DNA of 64,000 nt from Synechococcus sp. MIT S9220 (GCF_014304815.1 NZ_CP047958.1:186001-250000); one strand, 5' to 3'. Shown: positions 9,191-18,070, counted from the first letter of the stretch. Program-made: numbers and translations. The notes: generated from the letters alone by a model not told the origin.

Positions 9191-9330
9191 GGAGCGCAGA
9201 GGTTCTCGCACCGATTTCCCGACGTTTCAACCACGTAAAATGTATTGGTGATCCATTTGACCAATCTAAGGAGAGAACGTCACTTAATATTTCCCCAAGA
9301 ATGTGAAGCACGTATGCCACCTTTGCGAAC
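9191..9330 (-). pseudogene. galE: Decayed internal fragment of galE
   Basis: The plus-strand run gcgcagaggttctcgcaccg at 9194-9213 is identical to 51358-51377 inside the intact galE, and the match resumes with aaaatgtat. In translation, PIHFTWLK corresponds to VIHFAGLK, which precedes a serine-rich stretch in GalE. A two-base loss after that shifts the frame. The outer (5') boundary of the homology is hard to place because similarity fades towards 9330. Together with the adjacent selD fragment it preserves the order of the intact pair at the other side of the island. Confidence 0.85.
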
Positions 9331-9912
9331 TACGAGTCGTTATCTCTAAAAGTCCTAGTCAGGAATAATGCCCGCCAATAAAGCGGCTTTGTAATTAAAT
9401 CGCTTTGGTAGAGCTGAAGTTATCATTTATTCTAGATCGAACCTATGTCGATGAAAACCAATCAAGAAGAACTTCCAGCAAAAGATGATCCTCGGGCCGC
9501 AAATTTCCCCCTTGGCAATTATTATTTGACAAATAAACTACGCCGTGGCAAGGGATTTGCAGTATTTTTTAAATTTAACAGATAAAGCCTTTGGTTGGTC
9601 AATTTCAGGTTTCGAAAATGCATTAGAGAGTGGAATTAAATTGTTGACGCTGAAGTTTGGCTGGCATATTTAATGCGTAAGTAGTTGTGATCGTTAGGGC
9701 GTATAAAGACGTAACTAATGCAAGCGCTTAGCCGTGAAACAAAAAGAAAAAATAATGCTATTAATCAATAAAGGAAAAATCTTAAAAAATAATTAAAAAT
9801 GCTTTTAATTTATTCAGATTTGAGCTAACAATAACAATTGCTTTAAAGGCATGCATGCAATGGTAATATTGCAATCTAGGCTACTACTGGTGAAATTCAC
9901 TGCTTTTGCTCA
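9331..9912. other. AT-rich intergenic region before the island
   Basis: About 580 bases between the galE remnant and pseB. Base composition falls to AT-rich here, so this is the left edge of the island. I see no tRNA, integrase site or perfect direct repeat. It must contain the promoter of the long plus-strand island operon, but no convincing -35/-10 pair could be fixed. A small palindrome gcatgcatgc lies at about 9850, followed by gcaat..attgc, some 50 bases before the pseB start; this could be an operator but is unproven. One 46-codon frame (9445-9585) is listed separately. Confidence 0.5.
9445..9585 (+). CDS. Possible 46-residue small protein
   Basis: An ATG at 9445 (alternative ATG at 9451) opens a frame of 46 codons ending at TAA 9583-9585. 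The product is polar at the N-terminus (MSMKTNQEELPAKDDPRAAN) and basic/aromatic at the C-terminus (LRRGKGFAVFFKFN). It could be a small protein or the N-terminal remnant of a longer gene. I recognise no family, and a frame this short can arise by chance. It lies in the gap just before the island. Confidence 0.25.
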   Translation: MSMKTNQEELPAKDDPRAANFPLGNYYLTNKLRRGKGFAVFFKFNR

Positions 9913-10932
9913 ATGCCATTTGATTCTTCGTCTAAAATACTTATTACTGGCGGTACCGGAAGTTTTGGAAGAGCATTTCTGGCAAGAATATTGTCCGATT
10001 GGCCAGATATAAAAAGAATTGTTATTTTCAGTAGAGATGAACTAAAGCAATGGGAGCTTCAGCAGTTATACCCATCAACTAAGTACCCACAATTACGATT
10101 TTTTTTAGGTGATATAAGAGATCAGGCAAGGTTGCGATTAGCTCTCAGTGGGATTGACACTGTTGTTCATGCAGCAGCTTTAAAGCAAGTTCCAGCTGCT
10201 GAATATAATCCAATTGAATTCATTAGGACTAATGTCCTTGGGGCAGAGAATATCGTACAAGCTTGTTTAGATACAGATGTAGAGAGGGTTGTTGCTTTAA
10301 GCACTGATAAAGCATCTGCACCTATTAACCTCTATGGCGCTACAAAGCTTTGTTCTGACAAGCTTTTTGTAGCTGCTAATAATATGAAAGGTAGACCTAC
10401 TATTAAATTTTCCGTAGTGCGATATGGGAATGTAATGGGCTCTCGTGGTTCAGTTATTCCCTTCTTCATTGATAAAGCAAAAACCGGTGTCATCCCCATA
10501 ACAGATCAATCTATGACACGTTTTAATATCTCACTAAAAGAAGGAGTTGATATGGTCTTATGGTCTTTAAAAAATGCAATTGGTTCTGAAATATATGTAC
10601 CAAAGATTCCTAGCTACAAGATCTTAGATTTGGCTAACGCTATAGCTCCAAGTTGCGAAAAAAAACTAGTAGGCATAAGAGCAGGAGAGAAAATACATGA
10701 GGAAATGATAACTGCGGCTGATAGTCCGACTACATTTGATAACGGGAAGTATTATGTGATATTACCTCCTGGTGCTAATGCAGTTGATCCCTTTCGTGAG
10801 AAGGGATTGCAGCTGGACAGAGTAGATGAAGGATTTAGCTATAATTCGGGAACTAATCCGGAGTTTTTAACTGTTGATGAGATTAGATCTTTGATTCAAC
10901 TCCATGTGGATCCAAACTTTAGACCTGTTTAG
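9913..10932 (+). CDS. pseB: UDP-GlcNAc 4,6-dehydratase (inverting), PseB
   Basis: A 339-residue extended SDR enzyme that performs the first step of pseudaminic acid synthesis: UDP-GlcNAc is dehydrated with C5 inversion to a UDP-4-keto-6-deoxy-L-arabino sugar. The NAD-binding loop is ILITGGTGSFGRAFL, and the PseB/FlaA1 type is shown by FSRDELKQWELQQ, then LKQVPAAEYNP and STDKASAPINLYGATK with the catalytic YxxxK. Length is typical. It is the first gene of the island and is followed 11 bases later by its aminotransferase partner. Confidence 0.92.
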   Translation: MPFDSSSKILITGGTGSFGRAFLARILSDWPDIKRIVIFSRDELKQWELQQLYPSTKYPQLRFFLGDIRDQARLRLALSGIDTVVHAAALKQVPAAEYNPIEFIRTNVLGAENIVQACLDTDVERVVALSTDKASAPINLYGATKLCSDKLFVAANNMKGRPTIKFSVVRYGNVMGSRGSVIPFFIDKAKTGVIPITDQSMTRFNISLKEGVDMVLWSLKNAIGSEIYVPKIPSYKILDLANAIAPSCEKKLVGIRAGEKIHEEMITAADSPTTFDNGKYYVILPPGANAVDPFREKGLQLDRVDEGFSYNSGTNPEFLTVDEIRSLIQLHVDPNFRPV

Positions 10933-10943
10933 GTTGCATTTAT

Positions 10944-12125
10944 ATGGAAATTAATTCGGCTCATCTTCCTTACGGCAAACACTTGATCGATGAAGATGAT
11001 CTTGATGCCGTTCTAAATGTTTTACGTGGATCAGCTCTTACTCAAGGTCCGAAGGTTAAGGAATTTGAGGATGAACTTGCAAACTTTATTTCGTCAGACT
11101 ACGTAGTCGCTCTTAATAGCGCAACCAGCGGTTTGCACCTGACGTGTTTAGCCTTAGGTATCGGTCCAGGCGACATTCTGTGGACTACCCCAAATACCTT
11201 TGTAGCATCTGCCAACTGTGCTTTATATTGTGGGGCTAAGGTCGATTTTGTAGATATCAATCTACGCACAGGTTTAATCTCAATTGAAAAATTAGAAGAG
11301 AAGTTAAAAATTGCAGAAGAACGTTGTTGCTTGCCAAAAGCAATAGTTGTAGTTCATTACGCGGGCACTAGCTGTGACATGGAGTCAATTTCACGGCTTA
11401 GCAAGCAATACCAATTTTTCGTAGTTGAAGATGCTAGTCATGCTATTGGAGGAAGTTATAACGGCAGCCCAGTAGGGGCGTGTAAATTTAGCGATGCGAC
11501 AGTATTTAGTTTTCACCCTGTTAAGATAATAACCTGCGGGGAAGGAGGAGCTGTCGCAACAAAATCCTTTTCTTTAGCAAAAAAAATACGTTTATTGCGA
11601 TCACATGGAATAACAAAAATTTCCGAAGATTTTGAAGATTCATCCCCTGGTGATTGGAGATATGAACAGCAATATCTAGGATTTAATTATAGAATGAATG
11701 ACATCGAAGCAGCTCTAGGACTTAGTCAAATCAAAAAACTAAAGAGATACGTCGATTGCCGAAATAAAATTTATCAAAATTATCTTTCATTATTGAATGA
11801 GCATGACCAGCTGCAAATGCTGGAAATCCCTCAAAAGGTATATTCAGCCCTTCATCTTTCAGTGGTACGCATCTCTGACTGCGACAGTAGAAGATATAAC
11901 CATATTTTTAATTTCATGCGCTCCAACAATATCGGAGTCCAACTTCATTATATTCCGGTGCATACGCAGCCTTTTTATTTACGATTAGGCTTTAGATTGG
12001 GCCAGTTTCCGGCATCTGAAGAATTTTCTCATAGCTCACTTTCATTGCCAATCTACCCAGGACTATCCCTTGAAGACCAAGAACGTGTTATAATTACATT
12101 AAAAAAATCACTCACATTATTTTAA
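10944..12125 (+). CDS. pseC: UDP-4-keto-6-deoxy-AltNAc aminotransferase, PseC
   Basis: A 393-residue DegT/DnrJ/EryC1 PLP enzyme converting the PseB product to the 4-amino sugar. Signatures: HLPYGKHLIDEDDLDAVLNVL at the start, FEDELANFISSDYVVALNSATSG, VEDASHAIGGSYNG (cofactor aspartate) and the PLP lysine in FSFHPVKIITCGEGGA (K194). The C-terminus has GVQLHYIPVHTQPFY, usual for PseC/ArnB-type enzymes. The pairing with pseB is the standard one and supports the assignment. Confidence 0.92.
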   Translation: MEINSAHLPYGKHLIDEDDLDAVLNVLRGSALTQGPKVKEFEDELANFISSDYVVALNSATSGLHLTCLALGIGPGDILWTTPNTFVASANCALYCGAKVDFVDINLRTGLISIEKLEEKLKIAEERCCLPKAIVVVHYAGTSCDMESISRLSKQYQFFVVEDASHAIGGSYNGSPVGACKFSDATVFSFHPVKIITCGEGGAVATKSFSLAKKIRLLRSHGITKISEDFEDSSPGDWRYEQQYLGFNYRMNDIEAALGLSQIKKLKRYVDCRNKIYQNYLSLLNEHDQLQMLEIPQKVYSALHLSVVRISDCDSRRYNHIFNFMRSNNIGVQLHYIPVHTQPFYLRLGFRLGQFPASEEFSHSSLSLPIYPGLSLEDQERVIITLKKSLTLF

Positions 12126-12130
12126 ATCTC

Positions 12131-13213
12131 ATGAATTTACAGCGTAATTTAAAAGTCGCCAATAAGGTTATTGGAGATAATCAACCAGTATTTATTACTT
12201 ATGAGGCAGGTCCTACCCATAATGGCATTGAATCTGCAATAGCTCTTGTAAGAGAAGCTGCAAAAGCTAATGCTGATGCCATTAAGTTTCAAATTTTTGA
12301 TCCTGATAAACTTGTTAGCGATAAAAATCAATTATTTAAGTATTCAATTTTAAAAGATAAAAATACGGGTCAAACAGAAGATATTAGTGAGCCTCTTTAC
12401 GATCTATTGTTACGTAGATGTCTCACTCAAGATGAATGGAAAGTCGTTAAGAAAGAAGCAGATAATCTTGACCTTGCATTTTTTGCAACTATAGGTTTTG
12501 AAGAAGATCTTAAATTATTGCAAGACATTAAATGCGATTCCGTTAAAATAGCTTCCGCTGATGTAGATCATTATCCCCTTTTGAGGTTAGCCGCAAGATC
12601 AGGTTTAAATGTTCAATTAGACACAGGTAGTTCTGAACTGCCCGAAATTATCAACGCAGTTAAAATCCTTGAAGACGAAGGATGTAATTCAATTATAATA
12701 CATCAATGCCCTAGTGGATATCCTGCAAGAATACCTAGTATTTGTTTGAGAATGATCCCTACTTTACGCGAAACCTTTCCTAATTATCCGATTGCATATT
12801 CTGACCATACGCCAGATGCTGATATGGATATAGCAGCTGTTGCATTAGGAGTAAATATGATTGAAAAGACTATTACTTTAGACAGAACCACAAAAAGTGT
12901 TGAACATATTTTTTCACTAGAGCCACCAGAAATGACTTCTTTTATTAAACGCATTCGTGATATAGAAAATGCTCTTGGATCTGACAATCGATTAATATCT
13001 TTAGATCAAAAACTCAACCGCAAAATGGTTAGAAGAAGTCCCTACGTGACCCAGTCCTACTCAAAAGGAACGTGTGTAGCAGAGATTAATGTCGAGTTTC
13101 GACGACCCGGTATTGGTATTTCCCCGGCTGAGTTTGAATCTATCCGCTCCCTCAAAACGGCGAATAATCTCGAGAAAGACTCGGTCATTAGAATCGAAGA
13201 TATTCAATTTTGA
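12131..13213 (+). CDS. NeuB-family nonulosonic acid synthase with SAF domain
   Basis: A 360-residue NeuB-type protein: a TIM barrel opening ITYEAGPTHNGIESAIALV, phosphoenolpyruvate-site elements SIIIHQCPSGYPARIPS and AYSDHTPDADMDIAAVALG, and a C-terminal SAF (antifreeze-like) domain (CVAEINVEFRRPGIG). These enzymes condense phosphoenolpyruvate with a 6-carbon amino sugar to make sialic, legionaminic or pseudaminic acid. It is distinct from the more canonical PseI at 18070: the usual EIG-x-NHNG is EAGPTHNG and the usual EKHFTL is EKTITL, so a key histidine position differs. The substrate may therefore differ from that of PseI. It sits between pseC and an oxidoreductase gene. Confidence 0.82.
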   Translation: MNLQRNLKVANKVIGDNQPVFITYEAGPTHNGIESAIALVREAAKANADAIKFQIFDPDKLVSDKNQLFKYSILKDKNTGQTEDISEPLYDLLLRRCLTQDEWKVVKKEADNLDLAFFATIGFEEDLKLLQDIKCDSVKIASADVDHYPLLRLAARSGLNVQLDTGSSELPEIINAVKILEDEGCNSIIIHQCPSGYPARIPSICLRMIPTLRETFPNYPIAYSDHTPDADMDIAAVALGVNMIEKTITLDRTTKSVEHIFSLEPPEMTSFIKRIRDIENALGSDNRLISLDQKLNRKMVRRSPYVTQSYSKGTCVAEINVEFRRPGIGISPAEFESIRSLKTANNLEKDSVIRIEDIQF

Positions 13214-13219
13214 TTAAAG

Positions 13220-14182
13220 ATGTTAGTTTTAGTAGATGGCTTTGGATCTATTGGAAAGAAATATGTTCAAATGCTAGGAAAGCTATGTGACGTACATATA
13301 TATGACCCGTATATAAATCCAAGCCACTGCTCATTGCCATCTAATTGTCTATTTATAAATGAATTATATTCAAAATCAATTACCTATGATTATGTATTTA
13401 TCTGCTCTCCTACAGGGACACATGTAGACAAACTTGACTTTTATCAGTCTGTGGCAAAGAAAATTCTTGTTGAAAAACCGTTAGCTATTAGTCTTAATGA
13501 AGTTAATAAGTGCCAACAGATGATAGAGTGCAACTCAAAATTATCTGGCAAAACAGTCGTATCAAGTCCACGCAGATTCTCTACTTCACTAGGGATACTC
13601 TCAGGTGAATATACCGATATTCTTAAAGATGCAAAATCAGGATTTTTCAGGTTTTCTCATTCCTTAAGAAGGATGAGGGGGCCTAAATGGAGAAAAAACT
13701 ATATTTTTGATCCTGACTTGATGTACAGATATCCCTTGGCTTTTGATTGTATTCATGAGCTAGATATTGCTTCTAGTATATTTGGACAAATTGAATCTTT
13801 GGAAATCATTACCTCGAAGACTCATATTTCTAATACAGTTGACTTGCACTATTCTTTGCATGTAAATCATCATGGAGGCTCTAAAACCTTTCACACTTTT
13901 GATTATAATTCTGACGTCAAGATTAGAGAAATGAATATAGTCGCAGAATGTGGCACGTTTAGCTCATTTGAAATTGGCAAGGATTCTACAAATGTTCTTA
14001 TAAGTGTGTGTTACGACCACGATGATGGAATTTCGGCTTCGCACTCAAATAGGCAGTTTGTAGCTAATGATACTTCTTTTGAGGCGCAATTTAATCACTT
14101 TATAGATTCATCTTTTGATATAAAACATTTTTCCACTTTAGATGATTCTTTGTCTATTTCAAAAGCACTCGTAAATGCTTGA
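13220..14182 (+). CDS. Gfo/Idh/MocA-type oxidoreductase
   Basis: A 320-residue protein with an N-terminal nucleotide-binding strand MLVLVDGFGSIGKKYVQML, YVFICSPTGTHVDKL and the family's conserved ILVEKPLAISLNEV (lysine of the EKP motif). These enzymes oxidise or reduce sugars or nucleotide sugars with NAD(P). GxGxxG is partly altered (GFGSIG). It lies between the extra NeuB-like synthase and the cytidylyltransferase-aminotransferase fusion, which suggests a keto-sugar step that feeds transamination (inference). No separate domain is fused. Confidence 0.8.
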   Translation: MLVLVDGFGSIGKKYVQMLGKLCDVHIYDPYINPSHCSLPSNCLFINELYSKSITYDYVFICSPTGTHVDKLDFYQSVAKKILVEKPLAISLNEVNKCQQMIECNSKLSGKTVVSSPRRFSTSLGILSGEYTDILKDAKSGFFRFSHSLRRMRGPKWRKNYIFDPDLMYRYPLAFDCIHELDIASSIFGQIESLEIITSKTHISNTVDLHYSLHVNHHGGSKTFHTFDYNSDVKIREMNIVAECGTFSSFEIGKDSTNVLISVCYDHDDGISASHSNRQFVANDTSFEAQFNHFIDSSFDIKHFSTLDDSLSISKALVNA

Positions 14183-14185
14183 ATT

Positions 14186-16246
14186 ATGAATGATCAAGCC
14201 TACTCTCCGACTTTTGAAAATCTGTCTGTGATCTTGCAAGCCAGAACAAATTCTTCACGTCTTCCGCGAAAAATATTTGCGAAAATTGGGAGTTTATGTG
14301 TATTAGAGATTATTGTATCCAGATTAAATAAATCAAAATATATCAATGACATTATTCTTGCGACAACTGATGACATTTCTGATGACTCATTATCAAATTT
14401 TGCAAGATCTCTTGGCCTAAGGGTTATTCGAGGATCCAAAGAAGATCTACTTGACCGATTCGAGCTTGCTGCGAATATTGCACAAAATGATTTATTATGT
14501 AGAGTAACAGGCGACTGCCCATTGATTGATAGCAGCCTTATCGACTCTGGTTTTGAATTATTTCAATGTGAAACACCTGATTATCTTTCTAACGTTAATC
14601 CTCCAACCTACCCAGACGGTTTAGATTTTGAATTATTGACAAAGTCGGCTTTTTATCGCTCTCTACCACTCGCCAAAAATTCTCAATTCTATTTTCACCC
14701 AACTGAATTTATAAGGAACAGTGATTTATTTCGACAAGTCAACATGTCTGCATCAAATGATAATTCTGAATTTCGACTAACTATCGATGAACCCGAAGAT
14801 CTTTGCGTTATTCGTCAGTTAAGTGACTTGGCAGGCCCCTTATCTGAAATCTCTTATCATGATATTCTTAAACTGATACGTGATGATCATCCTATTTTTA
14901 GACACAATCTGATGCATGTTAGAAATGAAGGTGCAAATACAAGTCAAGGTCAAAAACTTTGGAAAAGAGCTAAGCAACTAATACCTGGAGGAAATATGCT
15001 TCTCTCCAAGCAACCTGATCGGTATTTACCTGATCATTGGCCTGCGTATTTTTCAAAGGCTAAGGGTTGTAATGTTTGGGACTTAGATCATAACAAGTTC
15101 ACTGATATGTCAATTATGGGAATTGGCACAAATATCCTGGGGTACGGTCGTGCCGAGGTTGATGATGCTGTTTTAAACTCTGTGAAGAATGGAAATATGT
15201 CAACGTTGAATTGTCCAGAAGAAGTTTATTTAGCACAAAGGCTGGTAGACATTCACCCCTGGTCTGACATGGTTAAGTTTGCTCGGAGTGGTGGTGAAGC
15301 AAATGCTATTGCTATACGTATTGCTAGGGCTGCTACTGGTCGGGATAAAGTTGCCATATGCGGATATCACGGTTGGCATGATTGGTATTTGTCTACCAAT
15401 TTGTCTTCGCCGACCGGATTGAAAGGACATTTGATGAGAGGTTTGGAGATTAGCGGTGTTCCCTCTGTTCTTAAAGGTACATCTATACCTTTCGAATATA
15501 ATAAAATTGAACAATTAGAAGCTATCTTTTCTGACAATAAACTTGCGGCAGTTAAAATGGAAGTTGAAAGATCATTTCCACCTGAGCCTGGATTCTTAGA
15601 ATCCGTGCGTAGTTTGTGTGATAAAAATAATACTATCCTCATATTTGATGAGTGCACATCTGGTTTTAGGGAATGCTTCGGTGGGCTTCACTTGAAGTAT
15701 GGCGTTACTCCTGACATCGCTATGTTTGGCAAGGCTTTAGGTAATGGTTACGCGATTACCGCTGTAATTGGCAAGGAAGCTGTTATGCAGGCAGCGCAAG
15801 ATACATTTATTAGTAGTACCTTTTGGACAGAGCGGATTGGCCCCTCTGCTGCCTTGGCTACATTAGACATAATGGAGTCTGAACAATCTTGGGATTATAT
15901 TTCTCAAGTAGGCAAAGACTTAAAAGCATCATGGAAAAGCCTGGCTGCTAAATATCAACTAGATATTGATATTACAGGTATCAACCCCTTGCCTTCATTC
16001 AGCTTCAAAAGTGAAAAATCTCGCTTCTATACCACATATATCTCTCAAGAGCTTTTAAAGGAAGGCTTCTTGGCTTCTGATTGTTGCTATGTCTCAACTG
16101 CACATACTCAAGATATAGTAAATACTTACTTGTCATATCTTGAAAAATCATTCGCTAATATTGCTCTCTGTGAGACAGGAGAAGTATCTATTAAATCTCT
16201 ACTTAAAAGTAGACCTGCTATTTCTGGTTTTGCTCGACTTAATTAA
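14186..16246 (+). CDS. Cytidylyltransferase / class III aminotransferase fusion
   Basis: A 686-residue two-domain protein. Residues 1 to about 245 are an SpsF-type CTP transferase (LSVILQARTNSSRLPRK near residue 13, then LLCRVTGDCPLIDSSLID). Residues from about 256 are a glutamate-1-semialdehyde aminomutase-like class III PLP fold (LWKRAKQLIPGGNMLLSK, then ICGYHGWHDWYL, LIFDECTSGFRE), with the PLP lysine in MFGKALGNGYAI (about K516). No other CMP-sugar synthetase is visible in the island, so the N-terminal half probably activates the nonulosonic acid with CTP. The C-terminal half would aminate a keto sugar. The join is continuous, without frameshift. Three bases separate it from the previous stop. 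Confidence 0.85.
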   Translation: MNDQAYSPTFENLSVILQARTNSSRLPRKIFAKIGSLCVLEIIVSRLNKSKYINDIILATTDDISDDSLSNFARSLGLRVIRGSKEDLLDRFELAANIAQNDLLCRVTGDCPLIDSSLIDSGFELFQCETPDYLSNVNPPTYPDGLDFELLTKSAFYRSLPLAKNSQFYFHPTEFIRNSDLFRQVNMSASNDNSEFRLTIDEPEDLCVIRQLSDLAGPLSEISYHDILKLIRDDHPIFRHNLMHVRNEGANTSQGQKLWKRAKQLIPGGNMLLSKQPDRYLPDHWPAYFSKAKGCNVWDLDHNKFTDMSIMGIGTNILGYGRAEVDDAVLNSVKNGNMSTLNCPEEVYLAQRLVDIHPWSDMVKFARSGGEANAIAIRIARAATGRDKVAICGYHGWHDWYLSTNLSSPTGLKGHLMRGLEISGVPSVLKGTSIPFEYNKIEQLEAIFSDNKLAAVKMEVERSFPPEPGFLESVRSLCDKNNTILIFDECTSGFRECFGGLHLKYGVTPDIAMFGKALGNGYAITAVIGKEAVMQAAQDTFISSTFWTERIGPSAALATLDIMESEQSWDYISQVGKDLKASWKSLAAKYQLDIDITGINPLPSFSFKSEKSRFYTTYISQELLKEGFLASDCCYVSTAHTQDIVNTYLSYLEKSFANIALCETGEVSIKSLLKSRPAISGFARLN

Positions 16247-16251
16247 GGTAA

Positions 16252-16779
16252 ATGCAAGATATATTCTCAAACAGGCTTGTTCTTCGTCCCTTTGGCACAC
16301 ATAACATTACTGTGTCTTATTTGAAGTGGATGAATGATACTGATGTTAATCAGTTTCTTGAATCACGATTCACCGACCACACCTTTGAATCTCTTAGAGA
16401 ATATTACGATCTTGCTATAAAAAGTGGCAGTTTTGCATGGTTTGCTATTTATTTGGCTCAATCTAACCGACATATCGGAAACATCAAAATTGGTCCTATA
16501 AATAAGTATCATAACGTCTCGAGTATTGGACTCTTGATTGGAGAAAAGGATTGTTGGGGGAAAGGCTACGCGACTGAATCAATTTTGACAGCAACAAATT
16601 GGGCTTTTGAAAGCCTTGATCTGTTTAAAATTACAGCTGGAATTTATACGAATAACATTGGTAGTTTGAAAGCGTTTCAAAAAGCTGGTTTTCATGTAGA
16701 AAGTGTGTCTAAGTTAGAGGCTTTGTTCTGCAATAGTCGAGTTGATGTTATTAGTTTGGCTAAATTCTCATCGGGTTGA
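16252..16779 (+). CDS. GNAT acetyltransferase, RimJ/PseH-like
   Basis: A 175-residue GNAT protein with the acetyl-CoA loop CWGKGYATESILTATNWAF and the C-terminal motif NNIGSLKAFQKAGFH typical of the RimJ/RimL/PseH group. In pseudaminic acid pathways PseH N-acetylates the 4-amino sugar made by PseC. Two such genes lie in this cluster (also 19133), and sequence alone does not tell which is PseH. Confidence 0.82.
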   Translation: MQDIFSNRLVLRPFGTHNITVSYLKWMNDTDVNQFLESRFTDHTFESLREYYDLAIKSGSFAWFAIYLAQSNRHIGNIKIGPINKYHNVSSIGLLIGEKDCWGKGYATESILTATNWAFESLDLFKITAGIYTNNIGSLKAFQKAGFHVESVSKLEALFCNSRVDVISLAKFSSG

Positions 16780-16787
16780 TTTGTATT

Positions 16788-16961
16788 ATGAATTCCCAGA
16801 GTATTCTTGTCGTTGCTGATCTTGCTGCATATTCCCAAGAGATGCGTGAATGGCTCCATAGTCGTTCGATAAAGGCAGTAGAGCACCTTGCTAGATATAG
16901 AGGCTCCCAAGTCGGTATAGAGGCGGCTGAGGCCTTTATGCCTTTTCGTAGCAGCCAATGA
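16788..16961 (+). CDS. 57-residue protein of unknown function
   Basis: The 178-base gap between the acetyltransferase and pseG is filled by a frame of 57 codons from ATG 16788, whose stop overlaps the pseG start (ATGA at 16958-16961). The product contains REWLHSRSIKAVEHLARYRG followed by a short helix rich in E, A and F. The tight fit and four-base overlap argue for a real gene or for the conserved C-terminal tail of a larger lost gene. I do not recognise the family. Confidence 0.5.
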   Translation: MNSQSILVVADLAAYSQEMREWLHSRSIKAVEHLARYRGSQVGIEAAEAFMPFRSSQ

Positions 16962-18070
16962 TAACGGCTGTATTTAGATGTGATGCCAATGAAGTGGTTG
17001 GTAGCGGTCACTTATCAAGGTGCTTTAACCTCGCAACTTATTTGAAGACCAATGGTGTTCAGTCATTTTTCGTTTATTCGCAAACTGAATTCCCTCTTAT
17101 AAATAAATTACAGTTTGAATTTAAATTTATTCCGCTTAAATCTTCGCGTGATTACACACTATCAGATAGTTCGTTGATATCCAAGGATCCGCTAGGTATT
17201 TCTGAAGAAGACGATGCCACGGAGACTTTCAATAACCTTCTTTTGTCTAATATCTCCTGCGTTGATATTCTTATCATCGACCACTATTCGATTTCTAAAG
17301 TCTGGGTCTCTAAATTTCTGTCTTTATGTTCTGCCAAAAAAATCAAATATCCTAAAATAATGATAATTGATGACTTGGCCAATCGAGACTACTTATGCGA
17401 TATCCTTTTGGATCAAAATATCGTTAGCAAATCTGCAATGACACATTATGATTCTCATACTCAACATGGTACTGAAATACTTAGTGGACCTAAGTATGCT
17501 CTTTTATCTAGTGAATATCAATCCATACGAGCAAGTATTCCGATACGGAACTTCTTGTCGAGAATATTGATCTATTTTGGATCTACAGATCCTGACAATT
17601 TGCTTTTAAAGACTTTGCAGGTTGTTTCATCTGATTCTTTTTTGTCTATATGTTTCGATATTGTCATTCCTCTAGCTGATCTTGACAATAAAAATGTTTT
17701 AACTGCTTATGAGAATCATCCAAATTTTGTCTTTCATAATCCCTCTTCTTCCCTCGTCTCCCATATTGCAAGAGCGGACTTAGCTATTGGCTCCGCAGGT
17801 TTTACTTCATGGGAGCGATGTTGCTTGAAGCTACCTTCCATTCTTATTAAGAACGGCGATAATCAATCTAACAATATACTTGCTTTAGTTGATGCTAACG
17901 CCTCGATTGCTATTAATGACGATAGCTTCTTTTCCGTAAATCTCTTCAACAGCCTTTTCGCTCTTCTTAGCGATACTGATCAGCTGAAGTGTATGAGTAA
18001 AAATGCTGCTAATATACTAGAGGGAGTAGGATGTAAATTGGTGTCTCAAGAACTGCTCAAATCTCTCTGA
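16958..18070 (+). CDS. pseG: UDP-2,4-diacetamido-trideoxy-altrose hydrolase, PseG
   Basis: A 370-residue GT-B-like hydrolase that releases UDP from the diacetamido sugar before condensation by PseI. Signatures: FRCDANEVVGSGHLSRCFNL at the N-terminus, DILIIDHYSISKVW and MIIDDLANRDYLCDILLDQN, RILIYFGSTDPDNLLLKTL, and the C-terminal ADLAIGSAGFTSWERCCLKL with the G-x-x-x-x-E substrate-binding loop. It shares one base with the next gene (pseI). Confidence 0.88.
   Translation: MITAVFRCDANEVVGSGHLSRCFNLATYLKTNGVQSFFVYSQTEFPLINKLQFEFKFIPLKSSRDYTLSDSSLISKDPLGISEEDDATETFNNLLLSNISCVDILIIDHYSISKVWVSKFLSLCSAKKIKYPKIMIIDDLANRDYLCDILLDQNIVSKSAMTHYDSHTQHGTEILSGPKYALLSSEYQSIRASIPIRNFLSRILIYFGSTDPDNLLLKTLQVVSSDSFLSICFDIVIPLADLDNKNVLTAYENHPNFVFHNPSSSLVSHIARADLAIGSAGFTSWERCCLKLPSILIKNGDNQSNNILALVDANASIAINDDSFFSVNLFNSLFALLSDTDQLKCMSKNAANILEGVGCKLVSQELLKSL

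Noticed and set aside
9034-9306. Plus-strand open frame of 90 codons and opposite minus frame of 85 codons
   Set aside because: Both cross the junction of the selD and galE remnants; the minus frame mixes galE- and selD-like residues out of their original frames, so neither is a gene.
9850-9859. gcatgcatgc as an attachment site
   Set aside because: No second copy was seen at the other island end and there is no integrase; a short palindrome is common by chance.
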